A stretch of DNA of 64,000 nt. Source: Batillaria attramentaria. Its lineage: Eukaryota; Mollusca; Gastropoda; Batillariidae. A program made the translations under genes and the position numbers. How positions within the stretch are numbered: position 1 is the stretch's first letter; every line of letters begins with the position of its first letter. Under the pieces are notes generated by a model, which saw nothing but the letters and a program-made list of their open reading frames with translations, did no database searches and was not told where the DNA came from. This document shows positions 9,957 to 21,252 of this stretch, in pieces. The DNA lies in assembly GCA_018292915.2 (NCBI GenBank), contig JACVVK020000056.1:782501-846500 (forward strand). The letters are read 5' to 3'.

Positions 9957-10120
9957 CCATTTCATGAAATACGCACAATTTTGCGCATTTTATGAAACGG
10001 CCAAATTTACTAGCCATTTCATGAAATGGGCAAAAACTTTGTTGCGCATTTCACGAAATACGCATTCGAGAATTTGAGAGTCAAACGTGTGAATGCAAGT
10101 TTGCTCATTTCATGAAATAG
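9957..10120. repeat. Cluster of palindromic ATTTCATGAAAT motifs
   Basis: The 12-bp palindrome ATTTCATGAAAT occurs exactly at 9959, 10016 and 10107, with one- or two-base variants at 9987 and 10048. Several copies are flanked by GCNC on the left and ACGC or GGGC on the right. Spacing is irregular (28-59 bp). Confidence 0.75.
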
Positions 10121-10480
10121 ACACTTTAATTGACAGTGATATACTCCCTCAACTTTTAACAAAATTTTCTTTGCATATTCCACTGTGGCTGTTCGTCTGG
10201 CTGTGGCTGCGGCTGTCTTGATGACTGCTCACTCATGTGCTTTTGTGTACTGCAAACGTTAGTCATGTGATAGAATAAGGTCACATTGTACTCTTTTGTC
10301 GGGACCGTACGTTCTCGTCCGCCTCAGTCAGCGTGCACTGTCCTCATTACTTGCCTTCAGTGCCAGGAGGACTGAAACATTCGGATTTCAATGTTGATAC
10401 TGTCCCCAAACACATGGAATCGATGAGAACAATTTACTGTCGTTGTGCGACGACGAATTCTGTTGATATTATAGGTCCAC

Positions 10481-10696
10481 CTGTATGATTATGCTGAACA
10501 TATCGCCGACACCAGACACAACAGAATAAAACCCGTTGCCGTGCATTTCAATTCTGCAGGCCACTCCATCTTAAATATGACAGTAACTGGCCTGTGGCTT
10601 ATGCACGGTGACGCCACAGACAGACGCGACATGGAATCGCACATTATTCAGCGCCTGGGAAGCCAGGCCCCGGGTGGTTTGAACGAAAAGCCGTAA
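10481..10696 (+). pseudogene. Penelope-like element GIY-YIG endonuclease C-terminus
   Basis: An open stretch of 71 codons ending at TAA (10694-10696). It contains HIADTRHNR, KPVAVHFNSAGHSI, MTVTGLW and RRDMESHIIQRLG, the order seen at the end of the GIY-YIG-type endonuclease domain of Penelope-like retroelements: variable helix, V-A-x-H-F-N-x-x-G-H-S-x-x-D/N-M, then E-S-x-x-I-x-x-L. The catalytic GIY and YIG part upstream is frameshifted or lost, so this is a relic. The downstream region carries a ~103-bp tandem repeat and a hammerhead-like motif, both consistent with a Penelope 3' end. Confidence 0.75.
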
Positions 10697-10717
10697 CATA
10701 ACCCTCTGAACTTTTTT

Positions 10718-10926
10718 CACACACAATCCATGGTCCTGTGTCACCAAAGGATGGGTGTTGTGATTGCTAATTTTCACTATTCTTTTTTGTTCTTTTCTGC
10801 CCAACATTTTTTTTTTTTTTTCACACACAGTCCATGGTCTTCTGTCACCTAAGGATGGGTGTTGTGATAATTTTACTATTTTTTCTGGTCCTTTTCTCGC
10901 CCACCGTTTTTTTTTTTTTTTTTTTT
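10718..10926 (+). repeat. Tandem ~103-bp repeat 3' of the Penelope relic
   Basis: Units begin TCACACACAATCCATGG at 10718 and TCACACACAGTCCATGG at 10821. Each contains AAGGATGGGTGTTGTGAT and ends in a long T run. A partial third unit may start after 10900. Confidence 0.8.
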
Positions 10927-11002
10927 CCCGCGCCGTGTATGTCAGTACGTCCGCAGAGTTACCTTTTGCTTGTTTGTTGAAGTTATGTCCCATTTGTTTA
11001 TG

Positions 11003-11034
11003 TCCTGAAGAAGGCGTAATCCGAAACGTCGACC
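11003..11034 (+). ncRNA. Hammerhead-ribozyme-like motif of a Penelope element
   Basis: GTCCTGAAGAAGGC followed by GTAATCCGAAACGTCGAC. CTGAAGA matches the CUGANGA core and CCGAAAC the GAAA core of hammerhead ribozymes, and such motifs are known in Penelope-like elements. Stem II is only GG/CC with an extra A, so activity is doubtful. Confidence 0.4.
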
Positions 11035-11438
11035 TGTGCCGTCCTTTGTCAAAGTTAAGTGGTTTCTGTCCCTTTTATGTCGCTTTTATTTGATTATGCA
11101 TTATTTGTACACGTGGACCGATAATATCAACAGAATTTGTTGTCGCACAATTGATTTATGAAAGAATTATTATTATGATATTATTTTGACGTAAATTATA
11201 TCAAGGACGGTTTGCAATAATTTTCAATTATTTCGATTATTTTCGACTCTTTCGATTTTTCATCAATCTCATTTTATGGATTATAGAACTTCTGTGGATT
11301 AAGAAGGTAACCCTCTATAAATACAACTCTCATGATTATCATTGTCAGCTGATCATACCTGGCTGCACGGATATGCTGCTTTCTATTATAAATGAATAAG
11401 AATGAGCAGGTATAGTGCTAGATTAGAAATGATTTGGT

Positions 11439-11555
11439 TCAAGTAACATACAGTTTAATCTCCGTGAAACCGCATGTATCCAGCTTGGGAATGTTGGACG
11501 CTGGTTTCCTCGTGTACCTGGCGCACACCACACGTGGGTCTTCTCCAATCTCGAT
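11439..11555 (-). CDS. Stefin-like cystatin S2, exon 3 (terminal)
   Basis: Minus strand, 38 codons plus TGA (11441-11439), after the acceptor CTGTGTCTCTTTGCGATAG, phase 0. Starts IEIGEDPRVVCARY, equivalent to the third beta-strand and the IDVDSAPDYV start of S1 exon 3, and ends TCGFTEIKLYVT. The second-hairpin LP motif of classic stefins is absent. A TTTATT at 11085-11090 (AATAAA on the - strand) is a possible poly(A) signal about 350 bp downstream. Confidence 0.75.
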   Translation of the reverse strand: MEIGEDPRVVCARYTRKPASNIPKLDTCGFTEIKLYVT

Positions 11556-11730
11556 CTATCGCAAAGAGACACAGATGGCACTTTATACACAACAAAATTG
11601 AAAAAGACTGCTGAGTCACAAAGTTCACCAAGACCGCTCTTCTTACAAACGCCAACTTCTGACATAGTGGGAGAAGGATCGAGTTCTCAGCTATCCTTAC
11701 TGGTTTTGAAAATGTCGTAAAGATATATAC

Positions 11731-11835
11731 CAGCACAATGTAAGTACTGTAATCGAATCCAACGACGTCCTTGTACATCAGGCCGGTGAACGTTTTGAAG
11801 GACTGCTTCAGCTCCCGCTCAACGTCACCACGAAT
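11731..11835 (-). CDS. Stefin-like cystatin S2, exon 2
   Basis: Minus strand, 35 codons between acceptor GTTGCTATCAACAG and donor CTG|GTATAT, phase 0 on both sides as in S1. Reads IRGDVERELKQSFKTFTGL and then YKDVVGFDYSTYIVL: long helix followed by the first hairpin. Where S1 has QVVAG, S2 has DVVG, with glutamine replaced and one residue lost. This suggests loss or change of protease binding. Stefin identity rests on the shared exon plan with S1 and the helix/hairpin pattern. Confidence 0.78.
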
Positions 11836-11948
11836 CTGTTGATAGCAACGTTACAGACACCATTTGACTGGGAATACGTTTTGATAATAATTATGTGCTG
11901 AAACTCAAAGAAATAAAAGATACGTTTTCTCCAGCGCGCTACACACGC

Positions 11949-12077
<129 letters not shown>

Positions 12078-12169
12078 AGCACTCACAGAGGGTACCCCGA
12101 CAGAATGATGAAACAAGATTTACGTTACATTTAGATACATGTATCCCTATGATGATTGCCAACACGTAC

Positions 12170-12268
12170 CTTTTCGATGTCGGTGGCCATGTTGGCGCTG
12201 TCGCATACCGGTGCCCAAGCCGAGAAAAACAGGACAGGACCAATACCGGGATTTACCGGAGTGCTCAT
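12170..12268 (-). CDS. Stefin-like cystatin S2, exon 1
   Basis: Minus strand, ATG at 12268-12266 with A at -3, 33 codons, then GAAAAG|GTACGT donor, phase 0. Contains FSAWAPVCDSANMATDIEK; the Trp aligns with Trp26 of S1, and the family Gly-Gly before it is Ser-Ala here. No secretion signal, although PVLFFSAW is mildly hydrophobic. The three exons give 106 residues, the normal stefin size. Convergent with S1, with 4.9 kb between the stop codons. Likely a diverged local paralogue. Confidence 0.75.
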
Positions 12269-12457
12269 CTTGTCGATAGTATGCAAGGCTTTGGAGCTGT
12301 TCAGTGGTTCAGGGCAGGTTCGCAGCAGAGAGAGAATATTACAACTCTAACGTAGGACTCGAGAGGTGGTCTGATTTTTTAACTGTATTGTCCAACTTAC
12401 ATCCGTTGCACAAAAGAAGCATTAAAATCGCGAAAGCAACACTGTACATCCGGTTAG

Positions 12458-12458
<1 letters not shown>

Positions 12459-12535
<77 letters not shown>

Positions 12536-12541
12536 GCGCGC

Positions 12542-12601
<60 letters not shown>
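12459..12601. repeat. (CA)n with CG/CACG interruptions
   Basis: Two CA tracts separated by (CG)n and (CACG)n. Lies 190 bp upstream of the S2 start codon, within its presumed promoter region. Confidence 0.95.
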
Positions 12602-12603
<2 letters not shown>

Positions 12604-12611
12604 TCCGTCAG

Positions 12612-12705
12612 CCGGAACTGAAACCCTCCGTAGGCGTATGGGAATAATGTTTCTGACAATTAGACCGCAGATCCGCGTTCCAGATAACACCCACGAGATT
12701 ATACG
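12612..12705. repeat. Left arm of the CA-cored repeat, copy B
   Basis: Matches 4075-4160: GGCGTATGGGAATAATGT, GATCCGCGTTCCAGATAACA, CCCACG. It lies after, not before, its neighbouring CA tract. Confidence 0.65.
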
Positions 12706-12707
12706 AC

Positions 12708-13564
12708 GGGTGTACCAGAAGTATTGTCCCTGGTGCTTTCAAACGGAAACGAGTACACGTAACGCCACCAAACTCATCCACGTTCTTGAGACACCTCTCT
12801 CAACTAGTGTTGCAGAGTTTCAACCGCCTCCTTCACACCAGAAGATACTTTTGGTACCTTAAATCAGCTATAGTCTTGGACTGTGAACTGTGCGACTTCT
12901 TAGAGGTCTTTGGCCCTTGTGAACTTCCATGCTGCAAGATTCACTTTCTGTGTAGCAAACTACCAATAGTCGTGTGAGAGACAAAGGGGTAGAGTAGACT
13001 GTCCGAGAATTGGATGTCCTGTCCCTGTTATTACGATTATGTGATCTTAAACGCAATTGTCCTGCTTTCTTGTGTAGCAGGAAGATTTACTGGGTTTTTC
13101 TCTTCTTCTTTTGGCTCTTGCCTTGCACGAACTAGAAGACTCTGGGAATAAGCGTTGTGCAACAGTGTGTGGCAACCAATATAGTTTTCTCATGCAAAAC
13201 GCCAAAGACACCAGGATTACCTTCATGAAAAAAAATTACAGGAAAAGGACTGAATATTTACAGTACATACATCTTGAAACGGAAGACTTTCCTTATACGT
13301 TAGTTAAATTAGATTTGACTCTGATGAAAGTATGAATCGACTAAAAATGTTGAAATCAACGTGTCTTCTTTTCGGATCAATTTGTTAGGCCCAGTGGCTT
13401 TGACTGGGTGCAACATGACGTCATAACTTTTGAATGACACTACAGTTTGACCTAAACGCATGCCAGGATTTCAGACAAAGGCTTTACTTTGGTATACATG
13501 TTGACTGTTTCCGTGGTCATTTAAACAGGCTGGCAGAATTTAGGACATGACTTCTGGTACACCC
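12708..13564. mobile_element. Terminal-inverted-repeat element, ~860 bp
   Basis: GGGTGTACCAGAAGT at 12708 and its reverse complement ACTTCTGGTACACCC at 13550-13564 extend to 22-bp inverted repeats with two mismatches. TA dinucleotides lie just outside (12702-12703, 13575-13576). No transposase frame inside. Resembles a non-autonomous Tc1/mariner-type element; superfamily is inferred from the TIR and TA only. Confidence 0.55.
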
Positions 13565-13672
13565 TCCGTGCATGTACAACCTTTTATGTGAAAATCTAGA
13601 CCCTGTTGCAAAGACTATCCAATGTAAAGCGCATAAAGTCTATGTTGCGAGCTACCCTCCCCCCCCCCCCCA

Positions 13673-13728
13673 CACACACACAAGCACGCACGCACGCATG
13701 AACGCGCATGCACATACGCACGCACCAT

Positions 13729-13812
<84 letters not shown>

Positions 13813-13850
13813 CATCATCATCATCAGCATCATCATCGTCATCATCATCA
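13673..13850. repeat. CA/CACG microsatellite plus (TCA)n
   Basis: CACA/GCAC variants, about 40 clean CA units, then TCATCATCATCA to 13850. Confidence 0.95.
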
Positions 13851-13851
13851 T

Positions 13852-13975
13852 CCACAACCTTGTAAAATAAATCTGTTTCCAAGAGACAGACGTATACAGG
13901 TATTATTCAAAAAGAGAGAGGATCCGGTACCTGCAGTTTTGACAGGGCGTCATGGTGTTTTTTTTGTTTGTTTTT
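13852..13975. repeat. Right arm of the CA-cored repeat, copy C
   Basis: Matches 4302-4420: CAACCTTGTAAAATAAAT, AAGAGACAGACGTATACAGG, CCTGCAGTTTTGACAGG. Lies directly after the CA/TCA tract. Confidence 0.7.
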
Positions 13976-14808
<833 letters not shown>

Positions 14809-15419
14809 ACACAATCTTGCGAGGGAGCTTTTTGTTCAGAAGCGAGTCGCTTTGCTCGTGTCGCGGAAAGTCAGTTGGAAATGGTGTATTCCAAGGACGC
14901 CAAGGGGACTTTTTATGTGGCTGTGGGTAATGGTATCCCGCGTGCTTCGTGTCCTGTGCCCCGTGGCCCGGAACAACAACACGTAGGTGTGTGAAAAGAA
15001 TGTGTCCCGCTTTCCAGACAGAAGATCTGCATTCAAAACCCACACCCACGTATCCCGCCCCCGCCCCCCCCCCCCCCCCCAACGACATCCCACTCCCCAC
15101 CGCACTGTAGATGAAACTTAATTCTAAGAGTAGGCTACTGTTTAGGTCAAGTTCACTTTTCACTTCGCTGCACTGACATGAATCCGGTTCAGATATTTTC
15201 CTAGCAGGCCTTTTGTACTACCAGGAGAATGAGGCTTCTGTCAGGATAATAATCTAGATCGCGTGACGAACTTCGAAACGCAATACTTAAAGTACAGAGG
15301 CCGATACATCTGTTTTTAATGCTTTCACGGTGGCCGGTGGCCCGAAACACTACTGTAAGGTACAGTGCAGTCACCACAATGTTGTGATCTAAGGGAGGTT
15401 ACCCACTTTTGGAAGCCGA

Positions 15420-16445
15420 TAGACTCCAGAGCGCAATCTCTTTTCGGCGGGTCGTGAAAATGGGACTGCTTACAGCCAGCGCCATTTTCAAAAATGGCGA
15501 TTTTTTATTTTTTTTTTGATTTTTTTTTAGAAAAGCGAAGACTTGTGCGTCATATGGTTCGATTTGAAACGAAGTCTTGAATACCGACCACTTTTCGTTT
15601 GGGCAAAATCTTTGCCAGCAGACGGACAATTATTGTTGCGCTTTGATGGCACTCACGGTTTACGTGGTACACTGATCCAACAGGATGTGAGTAGGGTTGC
15701 ACTCTGACAGGCAAAGGTGTTGTACTCTACAGGCAAGTATTACTGCAGGGGCGTAGGAACCACGGGGGCCCTGGGGGCCCAGGCCCCCGTTCGATTTTTG
15801 GAAGGGGGGCCCGAATATCTTTGGGCCCCCCTTGCTTTTGATAAGAGGAGAGGGGGCCCACCAGTGGTGGGGCCCCCCTGCTCTGCTGTCGCAGGACACA
15901 ATCCTTGGCATTCAACACACACACCGTCACACACACACACGCACGCACACACACACACACACACACACACAAACCGTCCCCCCCCCCGCCCCCTTCTTCA
16001 CCCCGGCCGTATGGCTCACCCGATTGAGTGGGCCCCCCTTCCTCTCAGCATCTTCCTACGCGCCTGTACTGCACGGTGCAGACGATCACGTACCTACCTT
16101 GTGGTGGAATAACTGAGAGACGATTACAAAAGCATACACACCCGTGCTCTAGGACTGAATGTAGTGTAGATCTGTCCATTCAGACAGAGACATGTTATGT
16201 ATGTCTCTGATTCAGAAACACGCCTACTTTCACTCTGAAGACAGCCTGCAATCGCTTGCGCCATGGAGGATCCCTCTGGGTTCAAACTGAGCTGGTCAAG
16301 GATGACACTATGATAGTGCGCGACCTTGTGTTTGAGAGCACCGGCCGAGACAATTTAGGCCCGTCACGGTAGCGCAGTGAGCGCCATTTCCCCTCCGTGC
16401 ACGGAGTTACTTTCCACTGAAAGACTCTGTGCCCCCGAGAGGGTG
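15420..16445. mobile_element. 1,026-bp insertion inside repeat copy 2
   Basis: Bounded by GGAAGCCGA (15411-15419) and GGAAGACGA (16446-16454), 8 of 9 identical, the expected trace of a target-site duplication. Ends are not inverted repeats. Its right end contains GAGTTACTTTCCACTGAAAG, a diverged echo of the host repeat, so an unequal-exchange origin is also possible. Confidence 0.55.
15746..16066. mobile_element. Short hAT-like element nested in the insertion
   Basis: Left end CAGGGGCGTAGGAACC, right end TTCCTACGCGCCTG: 14-bp terminal inverted repeats with about two mismatches. Flanked by TACTG at 15741-15745 and 16067-16071. The interior has GGGGGCCC-rich near-palindromes and a (CA)n tract at 15917-15970. 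CAGGGGCG-type ends are common in hAT transposons; a 5-bp duplication is known for the hAT5 group. No transposase. Confidence 0.55.
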
Positions 16446-16779
16446 GGAAGACGACACTACGAGTTACTTTCCCTGTTGAAAGTCTTTCAATGAGTGGGTT
16501 GTTTTGAATGCGGTTTTCGTGCTTCAATAATATGAAGGGGCAGCTACTTCATCTGCCCCCCTCCCTCCCCCTGGCCTCGAAGTGGGGGGGGGGGCAAGAG
16601 TGTCTTTTTGCCCCCCCCCCCCCCCCGGAAAATCTTGTGTCCCAACAAAAGTGGGGGGACAAAGCATACTCCTGCCCCCCCCCCCTCAACCCGTGAACAC
16701 AAAACAAGTAGCACAACTTCTGTTGTACAACAACTAAACAGTCACTTGACCGACTGGCCGACCTGCGAAAGTCAAGTCA

Positions 16780-16884
16780 GGTCAAGTCAAGTCAAGTCAA
16801 AATACTTTATTTATCCCCGTAGGGCAATTCATGCGGGCGAGCATAAGACACATAAAGAAGTTAAGATCACTAAATTCATATAAT

Positions 16885-16968
<84 letters not shown>
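16780..16968 (-). repeat. Retroposon 3'-tail fragment followed by (CT)n
   Basis: (TCAAG)n then AAAATACTTTATTTATCCCC, the reverse complement of a common retroposon tail also seen near 53155 and 59990; then about 40 CT units at 16889-16968. Confidence 0.6.
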
Positions 16969-16971
<3 letters not shown>

Positions 16972-17458
16972 TTTAATGTAGAATAGCAGGACAGCATGTA
17001 AGATAGGCAGCAATGCCTAAATGCTCTATCCTGAATAAAAAACGTTTCATCATCATCATCATCATCATCTCAGGAAAGACGGGGCAGTTTCTTGGAAGAA
17101 CTCAGAGGCAAACAGTGACAGTAGAATCTGTTGTCAATGTGCTCAGAGCCTGAGTCAGTCAACATGCAGTCAATGCTGTCAGAGGTGACAACGCTTGTAA
17201 AGCTCTATCTCACCATCGATGCGGGAGGCGTGGGTGCACCTGCACCCACGACGTACAGCTTGGAAGTTTCTTTGTGAGTAAGGGTGACTTTGCACCCACG
17301 AAGTAAACTGAGGGTTACTGATACGACGTTTTTGATGTGTAATTACTTAACAATTAATTAACAAACATAATTTTTGTATGGCCTAATAGCCAAAATCGTT
17401 CAACAAAGTCATGAAAATTTGGGAATTTTTGTTTGAGGGTTACAGATTTATGCTCATT

Positions 17459-17715
17459 TGTGACCCGTTCTCACAAAAGGGACCATAAGTCGAAAATTAT
17501 CAATTTTAAGATATGTATATCACTGCAATTAACTGGTTATGCAGTTTAATTCAATATAAGAATGAAAGCTGTACTACTGAAATTGACAGAGATATCAGCA
17601 GTTGAAGTTGACTACTCACAAGGCGGCTAAACTGACCCCCGGCACTTTTTTCGCCTGTACTGAGCGGCGTTCGGCCTAGCGCGACTTACGGCCCCTTTCG
17701 TTAGAACGGGTCACA
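17459..17715. mobile_element. MITE with 34-bp inverted repeats
   Basis: Left TIR starts TGTGACCCGTTCTCACAAAA (17459-17492), right TIR ends TTAGAACGGGTCACA (17682-17715), about 6 mismatches in 34. Length 257 bp, no coding. Target duplication unclear. Confidence 0.8.
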
Positions 17716-17860
17716 TTTTTCTGAAAGTGTGGATACACCTGCACCCACGAAGGTTCCTGAAGGTTAAGCGTGTGCATATTTTGGTCAGCTTGAAGAGACT
17801 TAAAACTATTAGTCCTGACGCTGGTATCGTGACACAGTGTATACTCATACAAGAGGAATA

Positions 17861-17862
<2 letters not shown>

Positions 17863-17944
<82 letters not shown>

Positions 17945-18019
17945 ATCTGCGCATCCCACCCCCACCTGACCCCCCCCCCCACACACACACACACACACAC
18001 ATGCACACGCACGACAGGG

Positions 18020-18089
<70 letters not shown>
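17863..18089. repeat. (GT)n and (CA)n pair, inverted
   Basis: About 40 GT units at 17863-17943 and CA tracts at 17981-18001 and 18030-18089. Because GT and CA are complementary, the pair could fold into a long hairpin. Confidence 0.95.
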
Positions 18090-18091
<2 letters not shown>

Positions 18092-18597
18092 AACACAGGC
18101 ACGGTTGTAAAGAGCATTTTATGTTTTCGCTTTTCTGGCGTGGTAGCCATTGAACAGATCGTGCCTTGATACACGGCACATGGACGCAACCTAGTTAGCA
18201 CGTAGGTGAAGGGAAAGATAATCATACACTGTACCCCTCTTCGCAGCTCGCATCCCCCGCCTCCCCCCCCCCCCCCCGGCTCCCCCCTCGGGATTTTTGT
18301 TTTCAAAAACGTGTACTTGCCCCCCCTCCCCCCCCCCCCCCCAAATCACTATTTAGACTTTTTGATGCGCTTCGCAGCACTGACATGAAGCCGTTACGGC
18401 GTTTGGTTCACGCTGTATCGTCAAGTGCAGATAGTCAGTGAAAGCCAGTGGCAGTGAAGCCGATCCAACTTGCGTGTAGCTAAAGGGCCAGAACTCTTCA
18501 CGACACGGTGAGACGTGATGAGCCAGAGTTCTCGCCCGTATGCTGTGACCCTAAGGTCAACAATTAAAATTAAGGAAGGCATCCAGTTTCTTCACGA

Positions 18598-18642
<45 letters not shown>

Positions 18643-18714
18643 CAACTGAAGAAAGGTGAGGGGTGGGGGAGGGGGAGAGACTGATGCGCTGCTGTCGACT
18701 GAGTCTGCTGTCAG

Positions 18715-19289
18715 TGACTCAGTACTAGACTAGTACTGATGCAGAAAACTCAGTACTGGAGATCTGACCGGCCGTCAAGTTTTGTTGTCACTGAGTCAGC
18801 CATCGTATTGATTTTAATAAATTTTATTTCAGTCTTTCATTTTCGGAACTCTCTAAATGAAATGCACGCACATGTGACCTTCCACATCTCATCATAGTGA
18901 CCATGGAACGAAACTGACTCGCAATACCGGCGTGTCACTGACGTCACGTTCCGCCGGCCACCCGCATTCAGTGAAAATGCCGGCGCACTCCACACGGCAA
19001 CTCAGCTGAACTGAGACGGGACTGAAACCACTGCACACTGCCTTCACTGAGTTTTCTTAACGCCGAAGACTCATCAGTGATGGGGAATTCCCATCCTCCT
19101 CCTGTTTCTCCCTCGTAATAACATTTTACGGCCGGATCGAAATTGGATACCGGCAGACAGCCAGTCAACAAAGGCCGGAACGGTTGCAAAATTAACTCCG
19201 TGAAATTCAGGCTCTGACAGAATGAGAATCTGCAATACTGACACTGCCTCAGTGCTTGCCGTCTCAGTGTGTGGATGGATGATGACTCA
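18715..19289. promoter_or_regulatory. Cluster of AP-1 and CRE motifs upstream of the LRP-like gene
   Basis: Perfect AP-1 sites TGACTCA (18715-18721, 19283-19289) and TGAGTCA (18792-18798), and a full CRE palindrome TGACGTCA (18939-18946). They lie 1.6-2.2 kb upstream of the first coding exon at 20879, in DNA that is otherwise low in microsatellites apart from GT at 18602-18640. Function is inferred from motifs only. Confidence 0.35.
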
Positions 19290-20878
19290 GTCAGACTCCG
19301 GCCGTGTAAAGCAGTGGCTGCTCCAGTCAGTGCCGGGCCTGCCCGCCTGCTTGTAGTCAGTAATCAAACTTCCTCTATCAAGCTTTGGGTTCACAGTTTG
19401 AAAATTAAATGCTCTAGCGGGCACTACTGACTGAGGCCGCGGGGCTGTGACTGATGTACGTATGATCTGTCTTTACTGAGTGGTCGCCGTTTTGTTTGGG
19501 TGTTTTGTTTGTTTCAGTCGGGGAGGGCCGCGCGTCAGGTTTTTTGTTGTTGTTGTTGTTCTTTTTTCTTTTTTTTTAACTTTTAACACTGGTCGTCAAC
19601 AGTTTTATTTCATTTATTTTGCTCCCTACTTCTCTCTGGAAGAGTCCCACTATTTTCTGGTCCTTTGCAAAGTATGATAAGCGTCCACAAGATGAACAGG
19701 AACAGCCTGGGTTTGCTGTAGTTCTGTTGTCTTGTCTGTTTGTCCTTTTTGAAACCTGAAACCCTTGTCAGTAGAATAGTACAACTGATCCCAAGGGAAG
19801 TCAAAATCCCACTCAGCTGTTTCCAGTCTCAGCCCCGTCCCCCCCCCCCCCCTCCCCCGGCAAAAATAAACGCCCAAAATTGACACAGTTTTCCTGTTAC
19901 TTTTTAGTCCTACTCTGAAGAGCACTGACTCAGAATCAGCCATCTCCGGCAGTTAACTCTTGTTCTTTGTCACTGCGGCTTCCGCGTTGTCATTATTTTA
20001 TCTTTCCCTATGAGATTAAACCAAGTAAAGGTCCCAGCGAAAGATTGAAGAGGGAAGGGGTGCGGGAAGGGAGTCCCCTGTAGTACAGTTGCCAACTGCC
20101 TTGGTCCCTTCCCTATTCCACTGTAGTGTGTGAACACTATGCAACTAGGTGGTGGCGTTTTCAAGGTACTATCGTCCAGAGAAACCTCACAGAGAATAGA
20201 CGGGAAAGTTTATTATGAAAACAGGGAACGGTGGTATCTTGAGCGATTTAATTTTTAAAACAAAGCCCACAGTGTACGTAAATCACCAAAACCTATTAGT
20301 CTGTACTGCTCGGACAAATTCTCTTCGTGTGAACGAATTTTTATTAAAAAAAAAAAAACTAGCGAGTCCTCATTTTTTTCTGGAACAGCCTGTACCCCCT
20401 GCGCTTAAATGGAACGTTCCGATTTTGTCTGCGGCAGCCTGCCAGCACTTCACCGATGCCAGTGTGTGTATCGACAGCCTGCCGGACTGCCTGCTGTGCG
20501 CCTGAAGGCGGCCACCACTCTTCCACTCTCTCTCTCTCCCTCTCTCTTCAAAAGCATTGCGCGTATGAGAAGCGCACTGCCAGGATCATACGCACTGGAA
20601 CAAGATAGAGAGGGAGTTGTTTTCTTTTGAAATATGTGAATGAAAAACTCGGTTTATGCGCTGGTAAGAGTCTGTATCAGTGATGTAGAGGAAGGAATTC
20701 TAAGCCGGACGTCAGGTTGGAATTAATACAGCTTTTCAGTGTGTGTGTGTGTGCCGCATTGGACCGTTGGATTTTCAGTGTCTGCTGGTGAGCCGATGTT
20801 ACAGATGCGGTGGCCCCTTCTTCGGCTGCTGTGTCTGTGTTGGTGGAGATAATTCGCCTTGAGTAAACTGGCTCTGAG
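19290..20878. other. Presumed 5' flank / 5' UTR of the LRP-like gene
   Basis: No recognisable exon before 20879. Contains T-rich (19540-19580) and C-rich (19841-19860) runs. An in-frame TAA at 20864-20866 closes the frame just upstream of the start codon. Confidence 0.45.
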
Positions 20879-20951
20879 ATGGGGGGACCTGTGAAGTTTG
20901 GAGTTTCTGTGCTGTGGTGGTTTTCTGCGCTTCTTCTGATGCGAGGAGCAG
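20879..20951 (+). CDS. LRP5/6-like receptor, exon 1 (signal peptide)
   Basis: ATG with G at -3 and +4, and an in-frame stop 15 bp upstream. Encodes MGGPVKFGVSVLWWFSALLL and then MRGA: short polar N-end, a hydrophobic core at residues 8-21, and a likely signal-peptidase site near residues 23-25. It ends one base into codon 25 at CAG|GTGAGT, a strong donor. This targets the receptor to the secretory pathway. Confidence 0.85.
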
Positions 20952-21003
20952 GTGAGTAGGCACCGCCATTCCGAGTACATGTACTTAGGCGAAGTGTGGT
21001 CCT

Positions 21004-21252
<249 letters not shown>

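Larger units (their letters stand above)
14815..16548 (+). repeat. CA-anchored long repeat, copy 2, split by an insertion
   Basis: 14815-15419 matches copy 1 up to GGAAGCCGA. The match resumes at 16455 with CACTACGAGTTACTTTCCC and runs to about 16548. In copy 1 these parts are contiguous (8583/8584), so about 1 kb was inserted here. Confidence 0.8.

Noticed and set aside
18968..19189. 73-codon minus frame near the CRE/AP-1 cluster
   Set aside because: No domain, and it lies in probable regulatory DNA; open by chance.
20215..20630. Overlapping frames upstream of the LRP-like exon 1
   Set aside because: Poly-A and CT runs inside the frames, no domain, no phase link to exon 1, which has its own in-frame upstream stop.
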